DNA from: Nissabacter sp. SGAir0207
GTDB lineage: Bacteria > Pseudomonadota > Gammaproteobacteria > Enterobacterales > Enterobacteriaceae
Direction of reading: 5' to 3'
NCBI RefSeq assembly: GCF_005491205.1
Contig: NZ_CP028035.1
Span: 1,116,001-1,180,000 of the forward strand
DNA: 64,000 nucleotides
Part shown: in pieces, positions 9,081 to 18,304 of the stretch
Layout of the letters: every line of letters starts with the position of its first letter
How positions within the stretch are numbered: the first letter of the stretch is position 1
Notes under the pieces: model-generated
What the model saw: the letters and a program-made list of their open reading frames with translations, nothing else
Databases searched by the model: none
What the model was told of the DNA's origin: nothing
Translations under genes and position numbers: made by a program

Positions 9081-9362
9081 ATGAAAATTATGGCAATTTG
9101 CGGCTCCGGCCTCGGCAGCAGCTTCATGGTGGAGATGAACATCAAAAAAGTGCTGAAAAAATGGGAACTGGAGGCGGAGGTGGAACATGCCGATCTCTCC
9201 TCCGCCACGCCCGGCGCGGCAGACCTGTTCGTGATGGCGAAAGATATTGCCGACAGCGCCAGCGTACCGGCCGCGCAGGTGGTGGTGCTCAGCAACATCA
9301 TTGATATCAATGAGCTGGAGAGCAAACTGCACGACTACTTCTCCAGCCGCTCCCTTCTCTAA
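9081..9362 (+). CDS. PTS EIIB component, ascorbate (UlaB-like) type
   Basis: 93-residue EIIB phosphocarrier of the lactose/ascorbate fold. The active-site cysteine is Cys7 in the P-loop-like motif MKIMAICGSGLGSS. The start at 9081 is preferred over an upstream TTG at 9063 because an AAGGCGG ribosome site precedes it and the motif then begins where it does in UlaB. It lies 79 bases after EIIA and 17 bases before EIIC. Confidence 0.9.
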   Translation: MKIMAICGSGLGSSFMVEMNIKKVLKKWELEAEVEHADLSSATPGAADLFVMAKDIADSASVPAAQVVVLSNIIDINELESKLHDYFSSRSLL

Positions 9363-9379
9363 CCCTTGGCGAGGTGGAT

Positions 9380-10774
9380 ATGATTATCCAGGACACGCTT
9401 AAATTTATCGTCGATATCCTTAAGGTGCCGGCGGTGCTGGTGGGGCTGATTGCGATGATTGGCCTGCTGGCGCAGAAAAAAGCCTTCTCCGATGTGGTGA
9501 AGGGTACGGTGAAAACCATTCTGGGCTTTATTGTGCTCGGCGGCGGCGCGACGGTGCTGGTCAGTTCGCTCAACCCGCTCGGCGGCATGTTTGAATTCGC
9601 CTTCAATATTCAGGGCATCATTCCCAATAATGAGGCGATTGTCTCGATTGCGCTGGAGAAATATGGTGCCTCAACCGCGCTGATCATGGCGTTCGGCATG
9701 GTGGCGAACATTGTCGTCGCACGCTTTACCCGGCTGAAATATATCTTCCTGACCGGCCACCACACGTTTTATATGGCCTGCATGATCGGCATCATCCTGA
9801 CGGTGGCCGGTTTCGAGGGCATCCCGCTGGTGTTCACCGGCGCGCTAACGCTGGGGCTGGTGATGGCGATCTTCCCGGCGCTGGCCCAACGCTATATGCA
9901 GCGCATCACCAATAATGACGGCATCGCCTTCGGCCACTTCGGCACCCTCGGCTATGTGCTGGCCGGCTGGATCGGCACGCGGGTCGGCAAGAACTCCCGC
10001 TCGACCGAGGAGATGAACCTGCCGAAAAACCTCAGCTTCCTGCGTGACAGCTCCATCTCCATCTCCCTCACCATGATGATCATCTACCTGATCATGGCGG
10101 TCTGCGCGGGCCGGGAGTATGTGGAGGCGCAGCTCAGCAGCGGCCAGAACTATCTGGTCTACGCCATTATCCAGGCCATCACCTTTGCCGCCGGGGTGTT
10201 TATCATCTTGCAGGGCGTGCGCCTGATCCTCGCCGAAATTGTGCCAGCCTTCACCGGCTTCTCCGAGAAGCTGGTACCCAATGCCCGCCCGGCGCTTGAC
10301 TGCCCGGTGGTCTACCCCTACGCCCCCAATGCGGTGCTGATTGGCTTCCTGTTTAGCTTCCTTGGCGGGCTGGCCGGGCTGTTTTTGCTCGGGCAGATGA
10401 AGATGGTGCTGATCCTGCCCGGCGTGGTGCCGCACTTCTTTACCGGGGCGACGGCGGGGGTGTTCGGCAATGCCACCGGCGGCCGACGCGGCGCGATGCT
10501 CGGTGCCTTCGCCAATGGCCTGCTGATCACTTTCCTGCCCGTGCTGCTATTGCCGGTGCTCGGCGCGCTCGGTTTTGCTAACACCACCTTCTCCGACGCG
10601 GATTTCGGCGTGGTGGGCATCGTGCTGGGCAATATGGCGCGCTTCCTCTCCAAGGAGATGATCATGGGCGTGATTGTCGGCATCTTCGCGCTGCTGGTGG
10701 CGCATAACCTGATTGTTCAACGCAAGCGTGCGCCCTCGGCGGTCACGCCCCCGACAGAGAGGAGAGGAGAATGA
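9380..10774 (+). CDS. PTS EIIC permease, ascorbate (UlaA/SgaT) family
   Basis: 464-residue integral membrane transporter with roughly ten or more hydrophobic segments. It belongs to the UlaA-type EIIC family: GLTLGLVMAIFPALAQRYMQ-like stretches, a TGHHTFYMACM substrate-site region, and ATGGRRGAMLGAFANG near the C-terminus. It moves and phosphorylates the sugar together with EIIB. ATG 9380 is preferred over GTG 9374 because a GAGGTG ribosome site precedes it. The stop overlaps the start of the transketolase N-subunit by four bases. Confidence 0.9.
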   Translation: MIIQDTLKFIVDILKVPAVLVGLIAMIGLLAQKKAFSDVVKGTVKTILGFIVLGGGATVLVSSLNPLGGMFEFAFNIQGIIPNNEAIVSIALEKYGASTALIMAFGMVANIVVARFTRLKYIFLTGHHTFYMACMIGIILTVAGFEGIPLVFTGALTLGLVMAIFPALAQRYMQRITNNDGIAFGHFGTLGYVLAGWIGTRVGKNSRSTEEMNLPKNLSFLRDSSISISLTMMIIYLIMAVCAGREYVEAQLSSGQNYLVYAIIQAITFAAGVFIILQGVRLILAEIVPAFTGFSEKLVPNARPALDCPVVYPYAPNAVLIGFLFSFLGGLAGLFLLGQMKMVLILPGVVPHFFTGATAGVFGNATGGRRGAMLGAFANGLLITFLPVLLLPVLGALGFANTTFSDADFGVVGIVLGNMARFLSKEMIMGVIVGIFALLVAHNLIVQRKRAPSAVTPPTERRGE

Positions 10775-11610
10775 CGGTGACAGAGAAGCAGGCGCTGGCG
10801 CAGCTGGCGCGTGAGATCCGGGTGGAGACGCTGAAGGCGCTGACCACGCTGGGCTTCGGCCACTACGGCGGCTGTATGTCGGTGGTAGAGACGCTGGCGG
10901 TGCTCTATGGCGGCGTGATGCGCATCGACCCGAACCAGCCGCTGTGGCCGGAGCGCGACGCCTTTGTGCTGTCGAAAGGCCACGCCGGGCCAGCGCTCTA
11001 CAGCACGCTGGCCATCAGGGGCTACTTCCCGCGCGCGCTGCTCGCCACGCTCAACCAGAACGGCACCCATCTGCCGAGCCACCCCGACCGGCTGCTGACC
11101 CGCGGCGTGGATGCCACCACCGGCTCGCTGGGGCAGGGGATCTCGATTGCCGCTGGCATGGCGCTCTCCCACAAGCTGGCGCGCCGCCGCAACCGGGTGT
11201 TCTGCATCGTCGGCGATGGCGAACTGAACGAGGGGCAGTGCTGGGAGGCGATCCAGTTTATCGCCCACCATGCGCTGCACAATTTGACGCTGTTTATCGA
11301 CTACAACAAACAGCAACTGGATGGCCGACTGGAGGAGGTGATCAAGCCGTTCGACCTGCCCGGCAAGTTCCGCGCTTTTGGGTTTGAGGTGGTCACGGTG
11401 AAGGGGGATGACATTGCGGCGATCCATGAGGCGGTCGCCACGCCACGCGAACCGGGGCAGCCGCCGCTGGCGGTGATCCTCGACAGCATCAAGGGGCAGG
11501 GTGTGCCCTACCTCGAACAGATGGAGAACTCCCATCACCTGCGGCTGACGCCGGCGATGCGGGAAGAGATTGAGCAGGCAATCAACGTGCTGGAGGCAGC
11601 CTATGAGTAG
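10771..11610 (+). CDS. Transketolase-like enzyme, N-terminal (TPP-binding) subunit
   Basis: 279-residue protein matching the N-terminal third of transketolase. It contains the thiamine diphosphate motif GDGELNEGQCWEA (GDG at residues 148-150) ending in FIDYNKQQLDG, and HYGG in place of the usual GHxGG. Split transketolases occur in pathways where a sugar phosphate is cleaved to a two-carbon unit and a smaller phosphate. Start and stop overlap EIIC (4 bases) and the C-subunit (8 bases), so the three are translationally coupled. The product of the PTS is therefore the likely substrate; its identity is unknown. Confidence 0.9.
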   Translation: MTVTEKQALAQLAREIRVETLKALTTLGFGHYGGCMSVVETLAVLYGGVMRIDPNQPLWPERDAFVLSKGHAGPALYSTLAIRGYFPRALLATLNQNGTHLPSHPDRLLTRGVDATTGSLGQGISIAAGMALSHKLARRRNRVFCIVGDGELNEGQCWEAIQFIAHHALHNLTLFIDYNKQQLDGRLEEVIKPFDLPGKFRAFGFEVVTVKGDDIAAIHEAVATPREPGQPPLAVILDSIKGQGVPYLEQMENSHHLRLTPAMREEIEQAINVLEAAYE

Positions 11611-12574
11611 CATCACAGGGCAACGGGAGGCGGATCAGGTGGAGATGCGCAAGGTCTACGCTGGCATGATCCGTCGGGAGATTGAGGCGGGGCAACCCAT
11701 CATCGCGCTGGAGGCCGATTTGATGAGCTCAATGGCGATGGACAGCGTGCAGAAGGCGTACCCGGAGCATGTCATCAACTGCGGCATCATGGAGGCCAAC
11801 GTGATGGGCGTGGCCGCTGGCCTCTCGCTGACCGGCCGTATCCCGTTCGTGCACACCTTTACTGCTTTCGCCAGCCGCCGCTGTTTTGATCAGCTATTTA
11901 TGGCGCTGGATTACCAGCGCAACAACGTGAAGGTGATCGCCTCCGATGCCGGGGTGACGGCCTGCCACAACGGCGGCACCCATATGTCGTTTGAGGATAT
12001 GGGCATTGTGCGCGGCCTGGCCCATGCGGTGGTGCTGGAGGTGACGGACGCCACCATGTTCGCGGCAATCCTGCAACAACTGCTGACCCGGGAGGGGTTC
12101 TACTGGGTGCGCACCATCCGTAAGCAGGCGACACGCATCTACCCGGAGGGGTATCGCTTCACCATCGGCAAGGGCAACGTGCTGCGCGACGGCGATGACA
12201 TCACGCTGATCGCCAACGGCATCATGGTAGCGGAGGCGCTGACGGCAGCGGAAGAGCTGGCGGCGCGCGGGGTCAGTGCGGCAGTGATTGATATGTTTAC
12301 CCTGAAGCCAATCGATCAGGCGCTGATTGCACGCTACGCCGCCAAAACTGGCCGGATCGTTACCTGCGAAAATCACAGCATCCATAACGGGCTGGGGTCG
12401 GCAGTGGCGGAGGTGCTGGTGGAGCACTGCCCGGTGCCGATGCGACGCGTGGGCGTCAGTGGCCGCTATGGGCAGGTGGGCACCCAAGCCTTTTTGCAGC
12501 AGGAGTATGGCCTGACCGCCAACCATATTGTGGCGGCCGCCGAGCAGTTGCTGGAGGCGCGTGTCAGCGGCTGA
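11603..12574 (+). CDS. Transketolase-like enzyme, C-terminal (pyrimidine-binding) subunit
   Basis: 323-residue partner of the preceding subunit. The pyrimidine-domain motif GIMEANVMGVAAGLSLTG carries the glutamate that activates thiamine diphosphate, and a C-terminal transketolase domain follows (ENHSIHNGLGSAVAEVL). The start at 11603 overlaps the N-subunit by eight bases and gives a normal N-terminus; an in-frame start at 11570 would add an unrelated stretch. Last gene of the PTS operon, followed by a strong terminator. The same gene set next to pta is, from memory, found in Salmonella. Confidence 0.9.
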   Translation: MSSITGQREADQVEMRKVYAGMIRREIEAGQPIIALEADLMSSMAMDSVQKAYPEHVINCGIMEANVMGVAAGLSLTGRIPFVHTFTAFASRRCFDQLFMALDYQRNNVKVIASDAGVTACHNGGTHMSFEDMGIVRGLAHAVVLEVTDATMFAAILQQLLTREGFYWVRTIRKQATRIYPEGYRFTIGKGNVLRDGDDITLIANGIMVAEALTAAEELAARGVSAAVIDMFTLKPIDQALIARYAAKTGRIVTCENHSIHNGLGSAVAEVLVEHCPVPMRRVGVSGRYGQVGTQAFLQQEYGLTANHIVAAAEQLLEARVSG

Positions 12575-12587
12575 TGGCGAGGCATAA

Positions 12588-12617
12588 AAAAACGCCGGCC
12601 CTGAGGCCGGCGTTTTT
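12588..12617. terminator. Bidirectional terminator between the transketolase operon and pta
   Basis: ACGCCGGCC-CTGA-GGCCGGCGT stem flanked by A-runs on one side and T-runs on the other, between converging genes. It is almost the same hairpin as the one at 7212-7239, so the accessory operon is bracketed by near-identical terminators. Confidence 0.9.
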
Positions 12618-12630
12618 GTCAGCAACGCGG

Positions 12631-14799
12631 TTACGGCGTGACAGCCGCGGTTTGCTGCGCTTCCGCCTGCGCGGACTGGATGGCAGTCAGCGCCACGGTG
12701 TAGACGATGTCATCCACCAGTGCGCCACGGGAGAGGTCGTTCACCGGCTTGCGCATCCCCTGCAACATTGGGCCAATCGACACCAGATCCGCCGAGCGTT
12801 GCACCGCCTTGTAGGTAGTGTTGCCGGTGTTCAGATCTGGGAAGATAAAGACCGTCGCCTTGCCCGCCACCGGCGAGTTCGGGGCCTTGGAGAGGGCCAC
12901 ATCCGCCATGATGGCGGCGTCATATTGCAGCGGGCCATCGATCACCAGATCCGGGCGCTTCTCTTTCGCCAGACGCGTCGCTTCACGGACTTTCTCTACG
13001 TCGCTGCCCGCGCCAGAGGTGCCGGTGGAGTAGGAGATCATCGCCACGCGCGGCTCAATGCCGAAGGCCGCGGCGGAGTCGGCGGACTGGATGGCGATCT
13101 CAGAGAGCTGTTCGGCGGTCGGGTCTGGGTTGATGGCGCAGTCACCGTAGACCAGCACCTGATCCGGCAGCAGCATGAAGAACACCGACGAGACCAGCGA
13201 ACTGCCCGGCGCGGTTTTGATCAGCTGCAACGGCGGACGGATGGTGTTGGCGGTGGTGTGTACCGCGCCGGAGACCAGCCCGTCCACTTCCCCCTGCTCC
13301 AGCATCAGCGTACCGAGCACCACGTTGTCTTCAAGCTGCTCGCGGGCGACCACTTCGGTCATGCCCTTGCTTTTACGCAGCTCCACCAGACGCGGCACAT
13401 ACTGTTCACGCACCTCTTCCGGGTTGATGATGTGCACGCCGTCACCAAGCGTCACGCCCTGTACTGCCGCGACGCGCTGGATCTCCTCGGGGTTGCCCAG
13501 CAGCACGCACTCGGCGATGCCGCGGTCGGCGCAGATGGCGGCGGCCTTGACGGTGCGCGGCTCATCGCCCTCCGGCAGCACGATGCGCTTGCCAGCCTTG
13601 CGCGCCAGTTCGGTCAGCTCATAACGGAAGGCTGGCGGTGACAGGCGACGCGGGCGCTCGGAGGCGGCGGTGAGGGACTCAATCCAGTCGCTGTTGATGT
13701 GGCTGGCCACATAGTTTTGCAGCTTCTCCACGCGCTGGTGGTCATCCGCTGGCAGCTCCAGGTTGAAGCTTTGCAGGCTGAGCGAGGTCTGCCAGGTGTT
13801 GGTATCCACCATGAACACCGGCAGGCCGGTCTGGAAGGCGCGTTCGCACAGGCCAGCGATGCGCGCGTCAATCTCATAGCCACCGGTCAGCAGCAGCGCG
13901 CCAATCTCGACGCCATTCATCGCCGCCAGACAGGCGGAGACCAGCACGTCCGGGCGATCGGCGGAGGTGACTAGCAGCGAGCCGGGGCGGAAGTGCTCCA
14001 GCATGTGCGGGATGCTGCGGGCGCAGAAGGTCACGGACTTCACGCGGCGGGTGTTGACGTCGCCCTCGTTGATGATGCGCGCGTTGAGGTGCTTTGCCAT
14101 GTCGATGGCGCGGGTGGCGATCAGGTCAAAGCTCCACGGGATGCAGCCGAGTACCGGCAGCGGGCTGTTGGCGAACAGCAGTTTGGGATCGATGTGGCTG
14201 ACCTGCGCCTTGGTGGAGTCATCAAAGATCTCGGAGAGATCCGGGCGGGTGCGCCCCTGCTCATCCACCGGGGCGTTGAGTTTGTTGATGATGACGCCGG
14301 TGATGTTTTTGTTGCGGCTGCCGCCGAAGCTGGAGCGCGCCAGCTCAATGCGCTCTTTCAGCTGCGCCGGGGAGTCATTGCCCAGCGCCAGCACGAAGAC
14401 GATCTCGGCGTTCAGGGTCTTGGCGATCTCATAGTTGAGCGCGTTGGCGAACTGGTGCTTGCGGGTCGGCACCAGCCCTTCGACCAGCACCACCTCGGCA
14501 TCCCGGGTGTTCTCATGGTAACGGGCGACAATCTCCTCCATCAACACGTCCTGCTGGTTGGAGCTGAGCAGCGACTCGACATGGCTCATGCGCAGCGGTT
14601 CGGCGGCGGTGATAGAGGAGTTGGCGCGAATAATGGTGGTGGTCTGATCCGGCGCATCGCCGCCAGCGCGCGGCTGGGCAATCGGCTTGAACACGCTCAG
14701 GCTGACGCCCTTCTGTTCCATGGCGCGAATCACGCCCAGGCTGACGCTGGTCAGGCCGACGCTGGTGCCGGTAGGAATGAGCATAATTGTACGGGACAC
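12631..14799 (-). CDS. pta: Phosphate acetyltransferase
   Basis: 722-residue cytoplasmic enzyme converting acetyl-CoA and phosphate to acetyl phosphate, the first step of acetate overflow. It is the long enteric form: an N-terminal P-loop-like domain ([17 protein letters not shown]), a central DRTGG-type regulatory domain, and a C-terminal catalytic domain ([46 protein letters not shown]). Read after ackA in the same operon with a 63-base gap that contains a hairpin. It converges with the transketolase operon. Confidence 0.97.
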   Translation of the reverse strand: MSRTIMLIPTGTSVGLTSVSLGVIRAMEQKGVSLSVFKPIAQPRAGGDAPDQTTTIIRANSSITAAEPLRMSHVESLLSSNQQDVLMEEIVARYHENTRDAEVVLVEGLVPTRKHQFANALNYEIAKTLNAEIVFVLALGNDSPAQLKERIELARSSFGGSRNKNITGVIINKLNAPVDEQGRTRPDLSEIFDDSTKAQVSHIDPKLLFANSPLPVLGCIPWSFDLIATRAIDMAKHLNARIINEGDVNTRRVKSVTFCARSIPHMLEHFRPGSLLVTSADRPDVLVSACLAAMNGVEIGALLLTGGYEIDARIAGLCERAFQTGLPVFMVDTNTWQTSLSLQSFNLELPADDHQRVEKLQNYVASHINSDWIESLTAASERPRRLSPPAFRYELTELARKAGKRIVLPEGDEPRTVKAAAICADRGIAECVLLGNPEEIQRVAAVQGVTLGDGVHIINPEEVREQYVPRLVELRKSKGMTEVVAREQLEDNVVLGTLMLEQGEVDGLVSGAVHTTANTIRPPLQLIKTAPGSSLVSSVFFMLLPDQVLVYGDCAINPDPTAEQLSEIAIQSADSAAAFGIEPRVAMISYSTGTSGAGSDVEKVREATRLAKEKRPDLVIDGPLQYDAAIMADVALSKAPNSPVAGKATVFIFPDLNTGNTTYKAVQRSADLVSIGPMLQGMRKPVNDLSRGALVDDIVYTVALTAIQSAQAEAQQTAAVTP

Positions 14800-14830
14800 G
14801 GCTTACCCTCTTTACAAGTGACTAAAACAA

Positions 14831-14854
14831 CACCGTCAGCCGGAGCTGACGGTG
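14831..14854 (-). promoter_or_regulatory. Intercistronic hairpin between ackA and pta
   Basis: Perfect 10-bp stem CACCGTCAGC/GCTGACGGTG with a four-base loop in the ackA-pta gap. On the transcribed (minus) strand it is followed by TTGTTTTAG, a short and interrupted U-run. It could be a partial terminator or an mRNA-processing/stability element that sets the ackA:pta ratio. Confidence 0.55.
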
Positions 14855-14862
14855 GGCATTCT

Positions 14863-16065
14863 TTAGGCGGTGAGGCGGGCGGCGTCCTGCGCGATAACCA
14901 GCTCTTCGTTGGTTGGAATCACCAACGCCGGGCGGGTGCCATCCTTGTTGATGAAGCCAGCCTTGCCGAAACGGGCAGCCAGGTTGCGCTCGTGGTCAAC
15001 TTCCAGACCCAGCAGGCCCAGTTTGTCCATCGCGAACTCACGCACCATCGCGGCGTTCTCACCGATGCCGCCGGTAAAGACCACGGCGTCCAGACGGCCT
15101 TCCATCAGCGCGGCGTAGGCGCCGATATATTTCGCCAGACGGTGGCAGAAGACATCCATTGCACGCTTGGCGTCCGCTTTCTCACCGTAGTTGTCTTCCA
15201 CATAGCGGCAGTCGCTGGTCACTTCGGTCAGGCCGAGCAGGCCAGACTCTTTGGTCAGCAGCTTGTTGATCTCATCCACGCTCATGCCAAGGCTGTCATG
15301 CAGGTGGAAGACGATGGCCGGATCGATATCACCGCTGCGGGTGCCCATTACCAGACCCTCCAGCGGGGTCAGGCCCATGGAGGTGTCCACGCACTGGCCG
15401 TTGCGCACGGCAGTGACGGAGCCGCCGTTGCCGAGGTGGCAGGTGATGACGTTCAGCTCCTCCACCGGTTTGTTGAGCATCTTGGCCGCTTCCTGGGTCA
15501 CATAGAAGTGGCTGGTGCCGTGCGCGCCGTAGCGGCGGATGCCATGCTCTTTATAGAGGTGGTAGGGCAGGGCATAGAGGTAGGACTCTTCCGGCATGGT
15601 TTGGTGGAACGCGGTATCAAACACGGCGACGTTCTTATCGGCCAGCTGTGGGAAGGCTTTGAGCGCCTCATTAATGCCGATCAGGTGGGCCGGGTTATGC
15701 AGGGGTGCAAATGAAGAGGCATCTTTGATACCCTGAAGCACGCTCTCGTCGATGATGGCGGAGGCAGTGAACTTCTCGCCGCCATGCACGATGCGGTGGC
15801 CGATGGCGACGAGCTGAGCGGATAGCTCTGGTTTCTGGGACAGGATGGTATTAACAATGAAGTGCAGGGCTTCGCTGTGGGCGGCGCCAGCGCCCAGCGC
15901 CGCGTCCTGTTTGCCGCCATCCATTTTCCACTTGATGCGGGCTTCCGGCAGATGGAAGCATTCGGCCAAACCAGAGATGTGTTCTTCACCGTTTGCCGCA
16001 TCAATGATGGCAAATTTCAACGAAGAGCTACCACAATTAAGAACCAGTACCAGCTTACTCGACAT
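14863..16065 (-). CDS. ackA: Acetate kinase
   Basis: 400-residue cytoplasmic kinase that converts acetyl phosphate and ADP to acetate and ATP. Family signatures are NCGSSSLKF near the N-terminus, [15 protein letters not shown] sequence around residue 90, DTAFHQTMP, and the C-terminal [15 protein letters not shown]. First gene of the ackA-pta operon. The promoter lies in the 395-base gap that it shares divergently with yfbV. Confidence 0.97.
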   Translation of the reverse strand: MSSKLVLVLNCGSSSLKFAIIDAANGEEHISGLAECFHLPEARIKWKMDGGKQDAALGAGAAHSEALHFIVNTILSQKPELSAQLVAIGHRIVHGGEKFTASAIIDESVLQGIKDASSFAPLHNPAHLIGINEALKAFPQLADKNVAVFDTAFHQTMPEESYLYALPYHLYKEHGIRRYGAHGTSHFYVTQEAAKMLNKPVEELNVITCHLGNGGSVTAVRNGQCVDTSMGLTPLEGLVMGTRSGDIDPAIVFHLHDSLGMSVDEINKLLTKESGLLGLTEVTSDCRYVEDNYGEKADAKRAMDVFCHRLAKYIGAYAALMEGRLDAVVFTGGIGENAAMVREFAMDKLGLLGLEVDHERNLAARFGKAGFINKDGTRPALVIPTNEELVIAQDAARLTA

Positions 16066-16460
16066 GGAAGTACCTATTTATTGTTCGTGCCGTCCGCCAC
16101 GGCGGAAGTGCAGCACGTGGTTAATAAATCATCGTCTGACATCAAGCGTAGCGCATAATGCCATTGACAATTATGATTAACATCATGGTGCCGGGGTTTC
16201 CGGTCATCATGAATAAAAATCGCTGATGTTGCTCGAAATGCGCGTAAAAACGTACAACAATTAATCAGTCCCGGTGCACTGCCACCGTGTTGCTTTGCCG
16301 GCCAGCAGAGAGCAAAATCTCCCTCTGAACGACGCCGCCAATAGGTCGAAGTAGGATAACGTTGGGGCTACGGAAAGACAAAATAAATTTGAATGCACTA
16401 AAGTAAAGTTTGTGCATTGCAAGTTATTTTTAACTTTTATCAAAGAAGTTGAGGTGCTGT
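16066..16460. other. Divergent promoter region, ackA/yfbV
   Basis: 395 AT-rich bases between two divergent genes. Visible features are a TTGACA hexamer at about 16164 and a small palindrome AAGTTA-TTTT-TAACTT at 16421-16436 just upstream of the yfbV ribosome site. No coding frame here looks real. ackA-pta and yfbV promoters must lie here, but I cannot place them confidently. Confidence 0.5.
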
Positions 16461-16916
16461 ATGACAACCAAACCCTCCGGTTCTGTCAGCTGGTTCCAGA
16501 TTTTCCAGCGCGGGCAGCACTATATGAAAACCTGGCCGGCCGACAAACGTCTGGCGCCCATGTTCCCGGAGAACCGGGTGTCACGGGTTACCCGCTTCGC
16601 CATCACCTTTATGCCACCGCTGGCGGTCTTCACGCTGACCTGGCAGATCGCGCTGGGCGGCCAGCTTGGCCCGGCCATCGCCACCGCGCTGTTTGCCTGT
16701 AGCCTGCCGATGCAGGGGCTGTGGTGGCTCGGGCGCCGCGCCGTCACGCCGTTGCCGCCGACGCTGCTGCACTGGTTTCATGAGGTGCGCAACAAGCTGA
16801 CCGATGCCGGTCAGGCGCTGGCACCGGTCGAAGGCACGCCCACGTATCAGGCGCTGGCGGATGTGCTGAAACGCGCCTTTAAACAACTGGATAAAACATT
16901 CCTGGACGACCTGTAA
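16461..16916 (+). CDS. yfbV: UPF0208 inner-membrane protein YfbV
   Basis: 151-residue small membrane protein, exactly the family length, with two hydrophobic segments around residues 45-90 ([20 protein letters not shown] and a following Ala-rich stretch). The cytoplasmic C-terminal half is conserved. The E. coli homologue has been linked to chromosome macrodomain insulation, but no enzymatic role is established. ATG 16461 follows GAGGTG. Confidence 0.9.
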   Translation: MTTKPSGSVSWFQIFQRGQHYMKTWPADKRLAPMFPENRVSRVTRFAITFMPPLAVFTLTWQIALGGQLGPAIATALFACSLPMQGLWWLGRRAVTPLPPTLLHWFHEVRNKLTDAGQALAPVEGTPTYQALADVLKRAFKQLDKTFLDDL

Positions 16917-17040
16917 TCTGCCGCAGGCGCGGGCCGGGGCAAAAACCCCGGTTGCGTCAAAGAATCGCCAGCTTGTCATACATCATCCCGGTCAATATGC
17001 GATGCTGCCGCCGTCGATATGCCTTAACCAGGAGCCTATG

Positions 17041-17535
17041 ATGGAAATGACCCATGCCCAGCGTCTTATCCTTTCCAACCAATACCAGATCATGGCGATG
17101 CTAGATCCTGACCACGCACCGCGTTACCGCCGGTTGCAGACGATTATCGAGCACGGCTACGGCCTGCAGATGCGCGAGCTGGACCATGAGTTCGGTGCGC
17201 TGCCAGAGGCGCTGTGTCGCACTATTTTAGAGATCATGGAGATGCACCACGCCTTGCAAGTCTCCTTTGAGTTGCTCAACACGCCCGACGGCGTTGACCC
17301 ACGGCGTCTGGTGTTCCGTGGCTTTGACGCGACGACCGAGGCGCGCTACCTCGGCTATGTCCGCTTCCTGACGGAGAGCGAGGGGCGCTATCCCCAATTC
17401 GAGGCCGGGGCGCACCACTTTGACGCCCAGACCGCCATGTGGGACAAATACCAGCGGATGCTGGCCGCCTGGCGCGCCTGCCCGCGCCAGTACCATCTCA
17501 GTGCGGTGGAAATCGCGCAAATCATCAATGCCTGA
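17041..17535 (+). CDS. yfbU: UPF0304 protein YfbU
   Basis: 164-residue cytoplasmic protein that aligns end to end with E. coli YfbU ([15 protein letters not shown] start, [14 protein letters not shown] end). Function unknown; overexpression of the E. coli protein has been associated with toxicity. Two adjacent ATG codons exist at 17038 and 17041; the second gives the E. coli length and N-terminus and is chosen. It is followed 16 bases later by the HAD phosphatase gene, so the two are probably cotranscribed. Confidence 0.92.
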   Translation: MEMTHAQRLILSNQYQIMAMLDPDHAPRYRRLQTIIEHGYGLQMRELDHEFGALPEALCRTILEIMEMHHALQVSFELLNTPDGVDPRRLVFRGFDATTEARYLGYVRFLTESEGRYPQFEAGAHHFDAQTAMWDKYQRMLAAWRACPRQYHLSAVEIAQIINA

Positions 17536-17551
17536 CCTATAGGGAGAGAGT

Positions 17552-18217
17552 ATGCCTTTGGAGTGCAAAGGGTTTCTGTTTGACCTGGACGGAACGTTAG
17601 TCGATTCACTGGCGGCCGTGGAACATGCCTGGACCGCGTGGGCCACGCGCCGCGGCGTCTCACCAGACGAGGTGCTGGACTTTATCCACGGCAAGCAGGC
17701 CATCACCTCGTTGCGCCACTTTATGCCGGGTGAGAGCGAAGAGGCGATCCAGCAGGAGTTTCTGGCTCTCGAGCAGGCGGAAGCCGCCGACACCGAGGGG
17801 GTGCGGGCGCTGCCCGGCGCGGTGCGCCTGCTCAACCAGCTGGATGAGCTGGGCATTCCTTGGGCGATTGTCACTTCCGGCACGGTGCCGGTGGCCCATG
17901 CCCGCCATGCGGCCGCTGGCCTGCCCACGCCAAAGGTCTTCATTACCGCCGAGCAGGTGAAACATGGCAAACCGGAACCCGATCCCTATCTGTTGGGGGC
18001 GGAGAAGCTGGGCCTGCCGCCGCAGGCCTGCGTGGTGGTAGAGGATGCCCCGGCCGGCATACTGTCGGGCCTCGCCGCAGGCTGCCACGTGGTGGCGGTC
18101 AATGCGCCCGCGGAGACGCCAAAGCTGGATCAGGTGGACATAGCGCTCACCACGCTGGAGGCGTTGCAGGTCGAGAAGCACGGCGAACGCATTACCGTCA
18201 AGGCCCTTCAGGCCTGA
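17552..18217 (+). CDS. hxpA: HAD-family sugar phosphatase (YfbT/HxpA)
   Basis: 221-residue haloacid dehalogenase-type phosphatase that probably hydrolyses hexitol or sugar phosphates. HAD motif I is LFDLDGTLVDS (nucleophile Asp and acid/base Asp near residues 10-12). Motif II is VTSGTVPV, motif III is KHGKPEPDPY and motif IV is VVVEDAPAGI. The GKPEPxPY signature is typical of the phosphoglucomutase/sugar-phosphatase subgroup. Substrate range is inferred from the E. coli homologue. Confidence 0.9.
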   Translation: MPLECKGFLFDLDGTLVDSLAAVEHAWTAWATRRGVSPDEVLDFIHGKQAITSLRHFMPGESEEAIQQEFLALEQAEAADTEGVRALPGAVRLLNQLDELGIPWAIVTSGTVPVAHARHAAAGLPTPKVFITAEQVKHGKPEPDPYLLGAEKLGLPPQACVVVEDAPAGILSGLAAGCHVVAVNAPAETPKLDQVDIALTTLEALQVEKHGERITVKALQA

Positions 18218-18236
18218 ATCTGCACCAAACATGATT

Positions 18237-18262
18237 AAGCCCCGCACGAGCGGGGCTTTTTT
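18237..18262 (+). terminator. Terminator after hxpA
   Basis: AAGCCCCGC-ACGA-GCGGGGCTT stem followed by a run of T residues, 20 bases after the hxpA stop and before the yfbS start. Confidence 0.9.
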
Positions 18263-18304
18263 ATGCGATGCTGCCCGCCGGTTTAAATCAGGGGGGAAGA
18301 GCGT

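Noticed and set aside
8558..12574. Ascorbate (ula) utilisation operon
   Set aside because: Only the PTS genes resemble ula. The lactonase, decarboxylase and epimerase genes are missing and two transketolase subunits take their place.
13993..15714. 573-codon open frame antisense to ackA-pta, and similar long frames such as 36531-38132 (minus) in nuoL and 12574-13641 (plus) in pta
   Set aside because: Low-complexity His/Arg/Gln-rich translations typical of antisense frames in GC-rich genes. The opposite strand encodes full-length, well-recognised enzymes.
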